Positions 9,166-18,034 of a stretch of 64,000 nt of DNA are shown here, piece after piece. A program made the position numbers and the translations under genes. The notes beneath the pieces were generated by a model that worked only from the letters and a program-made list of their open reading frames with translations, ran no database searches and was not told the DNA's origin. Origin of the DNA: Lentilactobacillus kosonis (lineage in GTDB: Bacteria; Bacillota; Bacilli; Lactobacillales; Lactobacillaceae); NCBI RefSeq assembly GCF_003864335.1, contig NZ_BEXA01000003.1, positions 1-64,000 on the forward strand, in the 5' to 3' direction. Each line of letters opens with the position of its first letter. Positions within the stretch are counted from its first letter, which is position 1.

Positions 9166-9226
9166 GATTTCCCCCCTTTTATATATCATAACTCATCCTG
9201 ATAATTTGCTAATAAAGTAACCTCAA

Positions 9227-9272
9227 TAAAAAAGAACCCGCATAAACTAAGGTTTATGCGGGTTCTTTTTTT
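9227..9272 (-). terminator. Strong bidirectional-looking terminator after the ABC-F gene
   Basis: Perfect 14-bp stem GAACCCGCATAAAC / GTTTATGCGGGTTC with loop TAAG, flanked by seven A and seven T. It lies two bases past the ABC-F stop codon. Confidence 0.93.
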
Positions 9273-9274
9273 AA

Positions 9275-10896
9275 TTAATCGTATAGATTAGCTAATTTAT
9301 TTTGAACATCTGGATGGTTAAGAAAATCATCATAAGTAGTATCAGCTTTGTCAATAATTCCATTATTTGAAACTTCAACAATTCGATTAGCAATCGTTTG
9401 AATAAATTCATGGTCATGAGAAGTAAAGAGAATAGCTTCAGGAAAACTAACTAATCCATCATTTAAAGAAGTAATTGATTCCAAGTCCAAATGGTTAGTT
9501 GGATCATCTAAAAGTAAAGTATTTCCCTTCTCCAACATCATCTTAGATAGCATACAGCGGACTTTTTCGCCCCCTGAAAGAACTTTGACTTTCTTATCAA
9601 CGTCATCCCCAGAAAATAGCATTCTACCTAAGAATTGGCGTAAAAAGGCATCATCGTCGCTACCTTTGGGTGCATATTGTCTTAACCAATCGATGATTCG
9701 AAGATCATTATTATTAAACTCACTAGTAAAGTCCCGGTTGATTGATGACAACTTAACCGTCTGTCCCCAAATCACTTCGCCAGAATCTGGCTCGACTTTA
9801 CCAGCTAAAATTGCATCAAGGTCGTTGTGATTAAATCATTTCGACTAACAAACGCTGTTTTATCACCTGGTCTTAATGTGAAGGAAACATTGTCCAACAC
9901 CTTAACTCCATCAATTGTTTTTGAAATCTTGTCAACTTGCACAAGATCATTACCTAATGGGCGTTCTGGTTCGAATTTGATAAATGGGTATTTTCTTGAA
10001 GATGGTTTAATATCATCAAGGGTAATCTTCTCAAGTTGCTTTTTCCGAGAAGTAGCTTGCTTAGATTTAGAGGCGTTAGCACTAAAACGTGCGATAAATT
10101 CTTGCAATTCTTGAACCTTTTCAGCTTTTTAGCGTTCGAATCTGAACGCATTTGGCAGCTAGTTCGCTTGATTGTAACCAAAATCGTAGTTACCCACGTA
10201 CATCGTAATTTCACCATAATCCACATCACACATCATCGTACAAGTCTGATTCAAGAAATGCCGGTCATGAGAAACAATGATCACAATTTTTGAGTAATCA
10301 GCTAGGAAATTTTCCAACCAATTAATTGTATAAACATCAAGTCCGTTAGTAGGTTCATCCAGCAGCAAAATATCTGGTTCACCAAATAGTGCTCTGGCTA
10401 GCAAGACCTTAACTTTTTGCCCTTCAGTTAGTTCACTCATTAATTGTTGATGCATTTCTTCAGGAATTTCTAGTGATTGGAGTAATTGGGAAGCATCCGG
10501 TTCAGCATTCCAACCATCCATCTCAGCAAATTCTGCTTCTAAATCAGCAGCTTTAATTCCGTCTTCTTCAGTAAAATCAGCCTTGGCGTACAGAGCATCC
10601 TTGGCTTCCATTACATCAGCAAGATGTTGGTAACCTTGAATTACTGTCTGCATGACTGTTTGATCTTCAAAGCCATAATGATCCTGGCTTAAACTAGAAA
10701 TCCGTTCGTTTTTATCCACATGAACTTCACCAGTGCTAGGTGAGAGTCGGCCATCAAGTAACTTTAGAAACGTTGATTTTCCAGCTCCATTGGCCCCAAT
10801 TACTCCATAACAGTTACCTGGAGTGAACTTCAAATTAACATTATCGTACAGTTTTTTCCCTGAAATCTGTAATCCCATTTCTGAAATTGTAATCAT
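9275..10896 (-). CDS. ABC-F family ATPase, YbiT-like (multiply frameshifted)
   Basis: Soluble two-domain ABC protein; ABC-F members act on the ribosome. First ATPase domain: Walker A GANGAGKST, signature LTEGQK, Walker B LLLDEPTNGLD. Linker with RFSANASKSKQATSRKKQLE, the typical ABC-F interdomain arm. The second domain has SRNDLITTT where Walker A should be, LSGGEK, and LLLDDPTNHLD. The frame is broken four times by single-base losses: in A-run 10180-10183, T-runs 10151-10153 and 10126-10130, and near 9811. Restoring them gives one ~541 aa protein. Clustered homopolymer losses indicate sequence error. The degenerate second nucleotide site is independent of those errors. Confidence 0.87.
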
Positions 10897-11181
10897 TTAA
10901 ACTAACCTCATATCCTTCTTGTATTATCTCTGTATTATCATCTATTGTTAATTTTAAATATATTAATCAGTGCAACGTTTATTTCTCTAGAATACCATGA
11001 CGATTGCAATTCAATCGTTGGTTAAACCACCTGACATGTTACTCAGGTTAGTTATTAACACTGATATATTTTTAAACTACCAAGATCATTCATTTTATCA
11101 TAGATACCCATAGCTTCGTCAAATATATTAAAAACTTAATCGCATAACGTGAGCTCATTTAATCAGCACTTTATTAAATCT

Positions 11182-12006
11182 TTAATGATAGTTACTATCA
11201 GGAATATTAACTTTTAACACATCCCCACTAACAATATGCCGTAATTCACCATTACTTAATTCAACGATGAGGTTACCACTATCATCAATATCACGAGCAA
11301 TGCCCCGTATAAAGCTATTTCCAACTTGTACTTCAACTTTTTTACCGATTGTATCTAACACTTGCCGGTATCGGTCAATAATATTAACCGAGTTCAGACT
11401 ATTTAGTTCCGCTATCAAATTCAAATAAATTTGAGCAATAATCGCTTCTCGACTAATTTTATTAATACTAGTGATAGACATTATTGCGCCTGCTTTGTTT
11501 TTTAAATCATTAGGAAACTCTTGCGTATTAAGATTAATGCCAATCCCTAAAATTAAATTGGACTTTCCAGAAACATCATCAATCAACTCTGCGAGGATGC
11601 CACCTATTTTAAACCCATGTGACAATATATCATTAACCCATTTAGCCGTCAGCTCTACATTAGGAAAATACTTTTTAAGAGCCTTTATAACAGCTACGGC
11701 AGCCCCCATTGTAATACGTCCTGGTTGCTCAAAATCAGGCTTAATATCTGGAACCAAAACACTCATATAAATTCCTGTGCCCTTAGGTGAATAAAATGAT
11801 CGCCCCCGTTTTCCATAACCGTTAGTTTGAGAATCGGCTAATATGATCATTGGCTTGTCTTGAGTTGACTCGCTCAATAACCGTTTCAGATAATCATTAG
11901 TCGAGTCAATTTCATCAAAAATTCTGATAGTAAGATTTGGTCTACTTACCATTTTTTTCATTATTAATTTGTAAATCATTTGGTCATCCAATAAGCTTGT
12001 TTCCAT
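11182..12006 (-). CDS. birA: Biotin--[acetyl-CoA carboxylase] ligase, single-domain
   Basis: 274 aa. Attaches biotin to the AccB lysine encoded 4 kb upstream. Catalytic-domain motifs: DEIDSTNDYLKRLL, GYGKRGRSFYSPKGTGIYMS (the biotinyl-AMP loop, a GRGRxGR variant), KWVNDIL, GGILAEL and GIGINLN, then a small C-terminal SH3-like domain. The N-terminal DNA-binding domain of bifunctional BirA is absent and I see no remnant upstream, so it is a ligase only. It follows the fab operon terminator, so it probably has its own promoter. The ribosome binding site is weak (GGTGAA). Confidence 0.9.
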   Translation of the reverse strand: METSLLDDQMIYKLIMKKMVSRPNLTIRIFDEIDSTNDYLKRLLSESTQDKPMIILADSQTNGYGKRGRSFYSPKGTGIYMSVLVPDIKPDFEQPGRITMGAAVAVIKALKKYFPNVELTAKWVNDILSHGFKIGGILAELIDDVSGKSNLILGIGINLNTQEFPNDLKNKAGAIMSITSINKISREAIIAQIYLNLIAELNSLNSVNIIDRYRQVLDTIGKKVEVQVGNSFIRGIARDIDDSGNLIVELSNGELRHIVSGDVLKVNIPDSNYH

Positions 12007-12051
12007 ATTAATTCACCATACTTAACATAAAATCATTTAAATCGATAATCG

Positions 12052-12082
12052 AAAAAGCCGTCCGGAATTTCCGGACGGCTTT
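12052..12082 (-). terminator. Terminator of the fatty-acid synthesis operon
   Basis: 13-bp stem AAAGCCGTCCGGA / TCCGGACGGCTTT with loop ATT. On the minus strand it runs into five T. It lies 50 bases past the fabI stop. Confidence 0.93.
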
Positions 12083-12132
12083 CCTTATATATAAATAATA
12101 GCATAATTTTAAAAATCAAAATAAATCAAATA

Positions 12133-12890
12133 TTACATTAGGTGGACGCCTTTGTCGACAAACACAGTGTCACCAGTCATCCCGGTTGAAAGGTCACTCA
12201 TCAAAAATGCGGCCACATTACCAATTTCTTCAATTGTCACCCCCGCGTTGTCGACCGTAAATCCTTGAGACATTTTCAGCAACTCACTATGGCCTTTAAT
12301 TCCGGTTACTGCCAACGTTTTAACGGCTCCAGCGGAAATTGCATTAACTCGGATGCCTGCTGACCCTAATTCCTTCGCTAAGTAACGCACGCTGGCCTCA
12401 AGCGAAGCTTTAGCAATCCCCATCATATTATAGTTTGGAATAGCTCTGATTGAACCGAAGTAAGTAAGAGTAATAATACTTCCTGGGTTGTTCAAGTATT
12501 GCTTAGCATATCTAGACACTGCAATGAATGAATATGCACTAATATTCTGAGCAAGGTCATAGCCTTCCTTTTTAGTATTAATCACACCATTCGTTAAGGT
12601 TTCTTTATCAGCAAACGCAATAGCGTGAATCACTCCATCGATTTTGCCATATTTATTACCGATTTTTTAAATGCAATTTCAATATTCGTATCTTCGGCAA
12701 CATCACACTCAATCAAGTCTAAGTCTTCAGGAACAAATCGTTGAAGGCTGGTTTTAATTCGGTCATTTTGGTAAGTCAAAATAACTTTAGCGCCTTGATT
12801 AATCAACGCATTAGTACATCCCCAAGCAATACTTCTTTTATTAGCAACCCCCATTACCACAATGGTTTTGCCTGCTAAAATCCCATCCAT
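12133..12890 (-). CDS. fabI: Enoyl-ACP reductase, FabI type (frameshifted)
   Basis: Catalyses the last reduction of each elongation cycle with NAD(P)H. Short-chain dehydrogenase fold: nucleotide-binding GVANKRSIAWG, the YxxxxxxK catalytic pair in SYFGSIRAIPNYNMMGIAKA (Tyr-x6-Lys), and SAGAVKTLA. One A is missing in the run at 12663-12668: restoring it gives FKKIGNKYGKIDGVIHAIAF and joins the two frames to ~252 aa. Start is ATG 12890 behind GGAGGAG. It is the last gene of the operon, 20 bases after accA. As the only enoyl reductase here it should be essential, so the break is presumably an assembly error. Confidence 0.92.
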
Positions 12891-12910
12891 TTTTTCTCCT
12901 CCGAATCTCT

Positions 12911-13678
12911 TCAAAACCTATCATAACGCTGATTTCGCTGCTCGATTAGTTCGTCAACACTCAAATCTCTTAACAGTTTAAATCGTTCATTTAAAAAATG
13001 TTTAAGGTCGGTAACGTCATCATTTGATTGAATCTCTGGTAAAATCCCTTCAATTACGTGTTCCTTTAGTAAAACCTCTGGAGTTAACCCCAACTCCTCA
13101 GCAGCTTCCGGAACTCGTTTGGAATCTTTCCACATAATACTAGCGTATCCTTCAGGAGATAGTACTGAGTAAATACTGTTTTCTAACATGTAAACCTCAT
13201 CCCCGCAGCAAAGTGCGAGCGCTCCTCCGCTACCGCCTTCCCCAAGAATGATACTAATGTATGGCACCTTGAATTGTAGTCCCCGAATGATGCATTTAGC
13301 CACCGCCGAACCTTGTCCATGATATTCTGAATCAACATCTGGATATGCCCCTGGAGTATTTACCAAGGCTAAAATTGGGCGGTTAAACTTTTCTGCTTGT
13401 TCCATTGCTCTCAATGCCTTTTCATAACCAGCTGGCGTTGGACTGCCAAAATGACGATCAATATTACTCTCAGTGTCATCCCCCTTTGAGATCCCAACTA
13501 CGGTGATTGGTTGCTCATATAAATAACCAATTCCAGCAATCACTGCATGGTCATCAGCATAACGACGATCCCCGTGAATTTCAAAGAAGTTCGTTAATAG
13601 TTGATTAACCAATGCCGTGGTCATAATTTTACTTTGACTTCGAGCAGCCAATACTTTTTCATAAGCTGAATTTTTCAT
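12911..13678 (-). CDS. accA: Acetyl-CoA carboxylase, carboxyltransferase subunit alpha
   Basis: 255 aa. With AccD it transfers the carboxyl group from carboxybiotin to acetyl-CoA to make malonyl-CoA. Typical stretches are FFEIHGDRRYADD, GISKGDD, LVNTPGAYPDVDSE, ILGEGGSGGALALCCGD and SPEGYASIMWKD. ATG 13678 is chosen because AGGAGA lies eight bases before it, against a longer in-frame opening at 13699. It starts 11 bases after the accD stop. Slightly shorter than E. coli AccA, as usual for lactobacilli. Confidence 0.95.
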   Translation of the reverse strand: MKNSAYEKVLAARSQSKIMTTALVNQLLTNFFEIHGDRRYADDHAVIAGIGYLYEQPITVVGISKGDDTESNIDRHFGSPTPAGYEKALRAMEQAEKFNRPILALVNTPGAYPDVDSEYHGQGSAVAKCIIRGLQFKVPYISIILGEGGSGGALALCCGDEVYMLENSIYSVLSPEGYASIMWKDSKRVPEAAEELGLTPEVLLKEHVIEGILPEIQSNDDVTDLKHFLNERFKLLRDLSVDELIEQRNQRYDRF

Positions 13679-13688
13679 TGTCAATCTC

Positions 13689-14516
13689 CTACAATTCATG
13701 CAATTTAAGCAATTGATACAATGTTTGCTTCATATTTCGCCGTTCAACGATCGCATCAATAAATCCATGTTGTAAAACCGTCTCAGCTTGCTGAAAATCA
13801 ACTGGTGGTTTCTGGCGAATTGTTTGTTCAATTACTCGCCTGCCAGCGAACCCCACTAGCGCATGAGGTTCAGCAAGAATAATATCACCGTCCATAGCAA
13901 AGCTAGCGGTGACTCCCCCCGTGGTTGGGTCACAAAGGACCACCGCATAGAATAGTCCGGCCTTAGCATGTTCACTAATCGCAGCCGAAACCTTAGCCAT
14001 TTGCATCAATGACATGATTCCTTCCTGCATCCTAGCTCCCCCTGAAGATGTGAACATAACTACGGACATTGATTTTTTAGTTGCTAGCTTAAATAAACGA
14101 GAGATTTTTTCTCCCGTCATTGAACCCAGACTTCCCATTACAAAGAACGGATCCATAATTCCGGCAGCAAATTTGATATCCTTAATTTCAGCAATCCCTG
14201 TCAATACACTTTCGTTAATTCCAGTAACCTGCTTCGCCTTTTTTAATTTAGCTAAATATTTGGCATCTTGATAACGACTAGGAGTTGTTAATTCTGCGGC
14301 AATTTCTTCAAAATCATCGAAAGTAATATCAACACGTTTTTTGGCTGTGATCCTAAATCCATAACCACATTTTGGACAAACATTTAAAATTCCAGCTCGA
14401 TTGGCAAAAAATACTTCATGACAGATTGGACATTCTTTAATGAGGTTGTCGGGAATCCCATTCATTCGTTTCCTAAGAATATCATTGCTGGGAGTTTTAA
14501 ATTTACCTGGTTCCAT
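13689..14516 (-). CDS. accD: Acetyl-CoA carboxylase, carboxyltransferase subunit beta
   Basis: 275 aa. N-terminal four-cysteine zinc ribbon (CPICHEVFF ... CPKCGYGF), then the carboxyltransferase domain with GSMTGEKISRLF, SSGGARMQEG, CDPTTGGVTASFAM and GFAGRRVIEQTI. Start is ATG 14516 behind AGGAGGTTG, overlapping the last 14 bases of accC, which implies translational coupling. A frame opening at 14588 reads through accC coding sequence and is not the start. Confidence 0.95.
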   Translation of the reverse strand: MEPGKFKTPSNDILRKRMNGIPDNLIKECPICHEVFFANRAGILNVCPKCGYGFRITAKKRVDITFDDFEEIAAELTTPSRYQDAKYLAKLKKAKQVTGINESVLTGIAEIKDIKFAAGIMDPFFVMGSLGSMTGEKISRLFKLATKKSMSVVMFTSSGGARMQEGIMSLMQMAKVSAAISEHAKAGLFYAVVLCDPTTGGVTASFAMDGDIILAEPHALVGFAGRRVIEQTIRQKPPVDFQQAETVLQHGFIDAIVERRNMKQTLYQLLKLHEL

Positions 14517-15876
14517 TTGCAACCTCCTGATGTTTAAGGATTCTATTTTCAAGATATCCAGTATCAAATTCACCACTGGTAAAGCCATCGCTGTTAATAA
14601 TCACTGTCAGAAAATCTTGGTTAGTAGTGACACCACCAATTTCAAGCTCTGACAGTACCCGTTTCATCTTATTAACAGCAGTTTGTCGATCATCTAAGTG
14701 AACAATTACTTTGGCAATCATTGAATCATAAAAAGGCGATATAAAACTTCCCTGGACAATTCCTGAATCGAATCTAACTCCCAAAGTACCATCGGGAAGA
14801 TAAAGATGGTCAATTTTACCGGGCTGAGGAACGAATCCTTGATATGGATTTTCAGCGTTCAAACGGCACTCGATCGCATATCCTTTTAGTGCTGCCTTAT
14901 CCTGATTAAATGGTAATTCATCATTATTGGCTACTAAGACCATTGCTTTAATTAACTCAATGCCAGTAACTTCCTCAGTAATTGTGTGTTCTACCTGAAG
15001 TCTGGTATTCATTTCCATAAAGTAAAAATTATGATCTTGATCCATCAAAAACTCAAAAGTACCAGTATTAGTGTACTTAAGGCTTTTAGCAGCCTTAGTA
15101 ACAATGTCACCAAGATACTGTCTTTCCTCAGGACTAATTAATGCACAAGGACTTTCTTCAATGACCTTTTGATGATTTCTTTGTAAAGAACAGTCTCGTT
15201 CCGGTAAGTAAACCACGTTGCCAAAGTTATCGGCAATTACCTGCATTTCAATATGCTTGGTATGCGTCAATAATTTTTCAACATAGATGTCATCATCATT
15301 ATAAGAGATGCGCGCTTCTTGTTGAGTTGATAAGAATGCTGATTCCAAGTCGGCGTCCTTATCAACTCTGCGAATCCCCTTACCGCCGCCCCCAGCAGCT
15401 GATTTTAGCAAAATTGGATAACCGATTTTATCGGCAATTTGTTTAGCCGTTGAGACGTCACTAACGACACCATCACTACCCGGAATTACTGGTACGCCTG
15501 CCTTCTGCATTGCAAATCTGGCATTCGACTTATCACCCATTAACTTAATCACATCAGAGTTAGGACCAATAAATTTAATATGACATTCTTCACACAACGC
15601 AGCAAATTCAGCGTTTTCAGATAAAAATCCGTAACCCGGATGAATTGCTTCACAACCGGTTAAGTTGGCCACACTAATAATTTCGGCCATATTTAAATAT
15701 GATTCGCTTGGCTGAGGGCCGCCAATTTTAATGGCTTCATCCGCCAAAGAAACAAATAAACTATCCTGATCAGCGCTTGAATAAACTGCTACAGCGGCAA
15801 TATCCATATCATGAAGCGCGCGAATGATTTGCACAGCAATTTCACCACGATTAGCAACTAAAACTTTTTTAAACAT
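14503..15876 (-). CDS. accC: Acetyl-CoA carboxylase, biotin carboxylase subunit
   Basis: 457 aa, normal length. ATP-grasp enzyme that carboxylates biotin on AccB. Seen: N-terminal KKVLVANRGEIAVQIIRA, HPGYGFLSENAEFA, the glycine-rich ATP lid SAAGGGGKGIRRV, ERDCSLQRNHQKVIEE, FYFMEMNTRLQVEHTITE and C-terminal domain. All catalytic landmarks are present. Intact in this sequence. Confidence 0.96.
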   Translation of the reverse strand: MFKKVLVANRGEIAVQIIRALHDMDIAAVAVYSSADQDSLFVSLADEAIKIGGPQPSESYLNMAEIISVANLTGCEAIHPGYGFLSENAEFAALCEECHIKFIGPNSDVIKLMGDKSNARFAMQKAGVPVIPGSDGVVSDVSTAKQIADKIGYPILLKSAAGGGGKGIRRVDKDADLESAFLSTQQEARISYNDDDIYVEKLLTHTKHIEMQVIADNFGNVVYLPERDCSLQRNHQKVIEESPCALISPEERQYLGDIVTKAAKSLKYTNTGTFEFLMDQDHNFYFMEMNTRLQVEHTITEEVTGIELIKAMVLVANNDELPFNQDKAALKGYAIECRLNAENPYQGFVPQPGKIDHLYLPDGTLGVRFDSGIVQGSFISPFYDSMIAKVIVHLDDRQTAVNKMKRVLSELEIGGVTTNQDFLTVIINSDGFTSGEFDTGYLENRILKHQEVANGTR

Positions 15877-15894
15877 ATTCTCACCTCAGGATGT

Positions 15895-16311
15895 CTATTC
15901 GATTGCAAATACAAGATCTGCTTCCGTAACTATCTGATTATCACGAAGAATCTCACCATGACCAACCCCAACATTTAGCTTCAGCTTTTGTAACTTAACC
16001 ACCATGACTAATTCATCACCGGGTCTAAAATCATCGTAAAATTTGGCTGATCTAATTCCACCAAAGAAGACGTTTTTACCTTGATACTCATCCATGCTTA
16101 AGATTGCCGCGACACCGGTTTGCGCAACTGCTTCAATCAGAATTGGCCGGGGAACTATTAAATGATTTTGCGGTTGATTAGCAAAAAACCATTCATTAAT
16201 AGTTATTAGCTTGGTCGCAGATGCGCTTTCACCAGGAATTATTTCATTAAAGTAATCAATCATTTGAAATGGGTAACGTTGAGGAATAACATCTTGCACA
16301 TTTAAATCCAT
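15895..16311 (-). CDS. FabZ-like hydratase paralogue lacking the usual catalytic His
   Basis: 138 aa, hot-dog fold, 4 bases after accB. Family pattern is clear (IPQRYPFQMIDY, FFGGIRSAKFYDDFRPGD, EADLVFAIE). In the dehydratase motif, canonical FabZ has [20 protein letters not shown]. This protein reads NQPQNHLIVPRPILIEAVAQ, so by alignment the catalytic His is Gln while the Glu is kept. A His occurs four residues later but is out of register. Two fabZ genes per cluster are common in lactobacilli. This one may be a structural partner of the first FabZ, or act with altered chemistry. Intact frame. Confidence 0.85.
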   Translation of the reverse strand: MDLNVQDVIPQRYPFQMIDYFNEIIPGESASATKLITINEWFFANQPQNHLIVPRPILIEAVAQTGVAAILSMDEYQGKNVFFGGIRSAKFYDDFRPGDELVMVVKLQKLKLNVGVGHGEILRDNQIVTEADLVFAIE

Positions 16312-16315
16312 TAGT

Positions 16316-16787
16316 TTACTCCTCCTCTACTTTGAAAATGGGTTGATCAAACTCAACCATGGCACCATCTTCAACTAGCGTGTCCTTGATTACACCATCT
16401 ATATTACTTTTGACCTCATTGATCATCTTCATTGCTTCAATTACGCAAACAACTTCGCCTTTTGAAACACGATCACCCACACTTTTGAAAACTGGCTTGT
16501 CAGGACTTGGCGAGAAGTAAACCACCCCAACTAATGGGGCCTTAATTTCAGACAAGTTTGGATCATCGACTGAACTAATTTCTTCATTTGATTCAGTAGA
16601 ATCTGTTGTTTCATTAACCAATTGGTCAGCATTTTGCTTATGGTAGTCAGGATTATCAACAATCGTTGGTTCCCCTAACTCTCGCTTACTCAATGAAAGT
16701 TTAAAATCTTCATCTTGTAACTCAAAATTCATCATTGATGATTGATCAAATTTTTCCATTTAATTTTTCAATTGATTTCTCATCCAT
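16316..16787 (-). CDS. accB: Biotin carboxyl carrier protein of acetyl-CoA carboxylase (N-terminal frameshift)
   Basis: C-terminal biotinyl domain with the modification site EAMKMINEV, preceded by an acidic Ser/Thr/Glu-rich linker and PLVGVVYFSPSPDKP. The open frame starts at 16759, but ATG 16787, four bases after the fabF stop, reads MDEKSIEKL and then loses frame. Dropping one A from the AAA at 16759-16761 gives MDEKSIEKLMEKFDQSSMMN, a normal AccB N-terminus, total ~156 aa. I therefore extend the gene to 16787 and treat the extra base as an error. Substrate of BirA encoded downstream. Confidence 0.88.
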
Positions 16788-16791
16788 TAGG

Positions 16792-18021
16792 CTATTCAAC
16801 TCCCTTGAATGCCAATACAGCGTTATGCCCTCCAAAACCAAATGAATTACTAATCGCAACGTTTACTAAACTGTTCTTGTTGTTCTCAGTAACTAAATCT
16901 ACTGGGCATTCTTCGTCTTGATTCTTCAAGCCAACGTTGACCGGCATTTCGTTTCTTTGAATTGAACCAACGACTGCAACTGCCTCAATCGCCCCAGCAG
17001 CACCCAGCAAATGGCCAGTCATTGATTTAGTGCTACTTACCTTCACATGGTCATTATCCTTGAAGACATTAACGATGGCCTTTGATTCAGCACTATCGTT
17101 AGCCTTGGTACTAGTCCCATGAGCATTAATATAATCAACATCTTTGGTCGAAATATCGCCTTCATCCAATGCTTGTTGCATTGCCCGAATAGCACCCTTT
17201 CCTTCAGGATCCGGCGCCGTCATATGGTAAGCATCACTGGTTGTCCCATAGCCAACGATTTCGCAAAGCATCTTGGCCCCGCGGTTCTTAGCATGATCGT
17301 AACTTTCAAGAATCAGTGTACCGGCTCCCTCACCAAGTACAAAACCATCGCGATCTTTATCAAAAGGAATTGAGGCCCGCATAGGATCTTCACTCTTGCT
17401 TAATGCGGTTAAGGCCGCAAATCCAGAAATTCCAATCTCATTGACTGAAGCTTCTGAACCACCAGCGATCATCACGTCAGCTTTACCAGATTTGATAAAT
17501 TCAAATGCATTACCAATTGAATTGGTACCTGATGAACACGCAGTTACCACAGCTTGACTAGTGTTCAAAGCATTAAATTCAATCGCAATATTACCAGCTG
17601 CCATGTTAGCAATTGAATTAGGCACAAACAGTGGTGACACTCGTTTTGGTCCCTTATCATGCATTTTGATAACTTGTTCCTCAATGGTAGTTAAGCCACC
17701 AATCCCTGAACCATAGATAACTCCTAACTGATAAGGATCGAGATTATCTTCATTCAAACCGGCCATTTCCATGGCTTCTTTGGCACTGTATACTGCGTAA
17801 TTACTAAATGCATCATTTCTTCGAGCAGATTTCTTATCTAATCTAACAGTTGGCTCAAAGTCCTTAACTTCACCCGCAACCGTTATTCCAGTTGCAGTAG
17901 CGTCAAACTTAGTAATTTTACTAATTCCTACTTTAGAATCGAACATATTATCTAAAAATGAATTGACGTCATTTCCCAATGGGTTAACCGTGCCGATTCC
18001 TGTAACAACAACTCTAGTCAT
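16792..18021 (-). CDS. fabF: 3-oxoacyl-ACP synthase II
   Basis: 409 aa. Elongating condensing enzyme (malonyl-ACP plus acyl-ACP). Cys-His-His triad is visible: VVTACSSGTNS (Cys ~163), NAHGTSTKANDSAE (His ~301) and STKSMTGHLLGAAGA (His ~337). C-terminal SNSFGFGGHNAVL is typical. 13 bases separate it from fabG upstream. No fabB is seen, so FabF probably does all elongation. Confidence 0.96.
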   Translation of the reverse strand: MTRVVVTGIGTVNPLGNDVNSFLDNMFDSKVGISKITKFDATATGITVAGEVKDFEPTVRLDKKSARRNDAFSNYAVYSAKEAMEMAGLNEDNLDPYQLGVIYGSGIGGLTTIEEQVIKMHDKGPKRVSPLFVPNSIANMAAGNIAIEFNALNTSQAVVTACSSGTNSIGNAFEFIKSGKADVMIAGGSEASVNEIGISGFAALTALSKSEDPMRASIPFDKDRDGFVLGEGAGTLILESYDHAKNRGAKMLCEIVGYGTTSDAYHMTAPDPEGKGAIRAMQQALDEGDISTKDVDYINAHGTSTKANDSAESKAIVNVFKDNDHVKVSSTKSMTGHLLGAAGAIEAVAVVGSIQRNEMPVNVGLKNQDEECPVDLVTENNKNSLVNVAISNSFGFGGHNAVLAFKGVE

Positions 18022-18034
18022 AAACGTGCTCCTT

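Noticed and set aside
9275-10896. Three or more separate ABC protein genes
   Set aside because: The pieces are consecutive parts of one ABC-F protein, rejoined by single-base corrections; the internal starts lack ribosome binding sites.
10897-11181. 285-base gap between birA and the ABC-F gene as a possible small RNA or gene
   Set aside because: AT-rich, no ribosome binding site with an open frame, no convincing hairpin; I see nothing supportable in it.
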